NCBI GenBank assembly: GCA_015060695.1
Contig: SUYA01000002.1
Location: forward strand, 248,001 to 312,000
Direction of reading: 5' to 3'
From: Mediterranea massiliensis
GTDB taxonomy: Bacteria > Bacteroidota > Bacteroidia > Bacteroidales > Bacteroidaceae
DNA length: 64,000 nt
Part shown: positions 63,415 to 64,000 of the stretch, piece by piece
How positions within the stretch are numbered: the stretch's first letter is position 1
How the letters are laid out: each line of letters starts with the position of its first letter
Made by a program: the position numbers and the translations under genes
Notes under the pieces: model-generated
Database searches by the model: none
Told to the model about the DNA's origin: nothing
Seen by the model: only the letters and a program-made list of their open reading frames with translations

Positions 63415-64000
63415 CTATTTATCAGCGTTATGAACGGTGAGTTGTGGGAAGGGGAATGAGATGCCTTCTTTGTTGAACTCGGCATAAATCTGCTTATTCA
63501 TTTGGAAGAAGACGTCCCAATAATCGGCATTCTTAACCCAAACACGCACCACGACGTTGACGCTACTGTCGGCCAAGGCGGTGAGGGCTATAAAAGGTTC
63601 GGGGGTGGAAAGGATACGTTCGTCGGCAAGAATCAAACGGCGGATAACGGCCTCTACCTTGTCATACTCTTCTCCATACTCTACACTGAATGTCCAATCG
63701 ACACGGCGTAGGGCTTCTCGGCTGTAATTTACCACAACACCGCTGCTGAGCGAACCGTTGGGAACGTAGATTAGTTTGTTGTCGGGGGTGCGGAGGATGG
63801 TGTGAAAGATTTGGATTTCGACGACTGTACCCGAAACGCCTTGACACTCGATGTAGTCGTTTACTTTGAAGGGGCGCAGGAACAGGATAATGAGTCCGCC
63901 GGCAAAGTTTTGTAAATTGCCTGAAAGGGCCATACCGATGGCTACACCGGCCGAGGCCAAAAGGGCGGCAAACGAAGTGGTGTCTACCCCTAACTTACTG
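63415..64000 (-). CDS. Mechanosensitive channel of the MscS family, 5' part outside window
   Basis: The frame stays open to the window end, so only the C-terminal part is seen; the track's 63960 start is a TTG inside the gene. The visible N-terminal portion reads LGVDTTSFAALLASAGVAIGMALSGNLQNFAGGLIILFLRPF, the pore helix of MscS. A beta domain (VSGTVVEIQIFHTILRTPDNKLIYVPNG) and the cytoplasmic cage follow. It relieves osmotic pressure through the inner membrane. Confidence 0.92.
   Translation of the reverse strand, partial: SKLGVDTTSFAALLASAGVAIGMALSGNLQNFAGGLIILFLRPFKVNDYIECQGVSGTVVEIQIFHTILRTPDNKLIYVPNGSLSSGVVVNYSREALRRVDWTFSVEYGEEYDKVEAVIRRLILADERILSTPEPFIALTALADSSVNVVVRVWVKNADYWDVFFQMNKQIYAEFNKEGISFPFPQLTVHNADK

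Overview
The window is a chromosomal stretch of a Bacteroidales bacterium, most likely Bacteroides or Phocaeicola. The evidence is AT-rich spacers without strong Shine-Dalgarno sequences, recurring TAnnTTTG promoter boxes with a TTG about 19-20 bp upstream (the Bacteroidetes sigma type), an ExbB/ExbD/TonB set, a secreted GH2, DPP-IV and subtilase complement, and pectin-degrading genes with lipoprotein or Sec signals. Most of it is housekeeping DNA with near-complete coding cover. I see no prophage, insertion sequence, CRISPR array or rRNA operon.

Layout. 1-15 kb: pdxJ-exbB-exbD-tonB (minus), nadK, mdh, a coiled-coil membrane protein, an SGNH hydrolase, a thioredoxin-like protein, and a minus-strand run of mrp, trmB, ilvE, xseB, xseA, a subtilase and mnmA. 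15-22 kb: a DUF1232 protein, the phosphate transporter pstSCAB with a porin upstream (both starting in regions with TTGTAA-type repeats), ispF, a fumarylacetoacetase-family protein and rex. 22-33 kb: SUI1 factor, the rplM-rpsI-rpsB-tsf translation cluster with structured leaders, a GH2 enzyme, asnS, a pseudouridine synthase with a repetitive N-terminus, purB and two tandem tRNA-Val genes. 33-48 kb: a PepSY-like secreted protein, cca, a lipoprotein, carB preceded by a small ORF overlapping a terminator-like hairpin, a PatB/MalY-type lyase, a CPBP protease, menA, a HAD phosphatase, a Pif1-like helicase with a TPR-like tail, a YrdC-type protein, nagB and a radical SAM protein. 48-53 kb: DPP-IV peptidase, lipA, and a membrane protein with a degenerate Nudix-like domain. 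53-62 kb: a pectin/uronate block (GH105 lipoprotein, esterase, CE12-CE8 fusion, CE8, EIIC-like permease, KduI with a Sec signal, ExuT-like MFS). The end holds tRNA-Met, an unknown protein and the 3' part of an MscS channel.

The most interesting signals are: (1) three intergenic arrays of unrelated short motifs that share strict helical phasing. Two are palindrome arrays on a 22-bp pitch and one is a convergent array on an 11-bp pitch. (2) A pectin block in which both the unsaturated-uronyl hydrolase and the KduI isomerase carry export signals, implying a periplasmic route for unsaturated uronate followed by import through the adjacent MFS protein. (3) A leader-peptide/terminator arrangement in front of a carB that has no adjacent carA. 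(4) A membrane protein whose Nudix-like domain has lost its catalytic glutamates.
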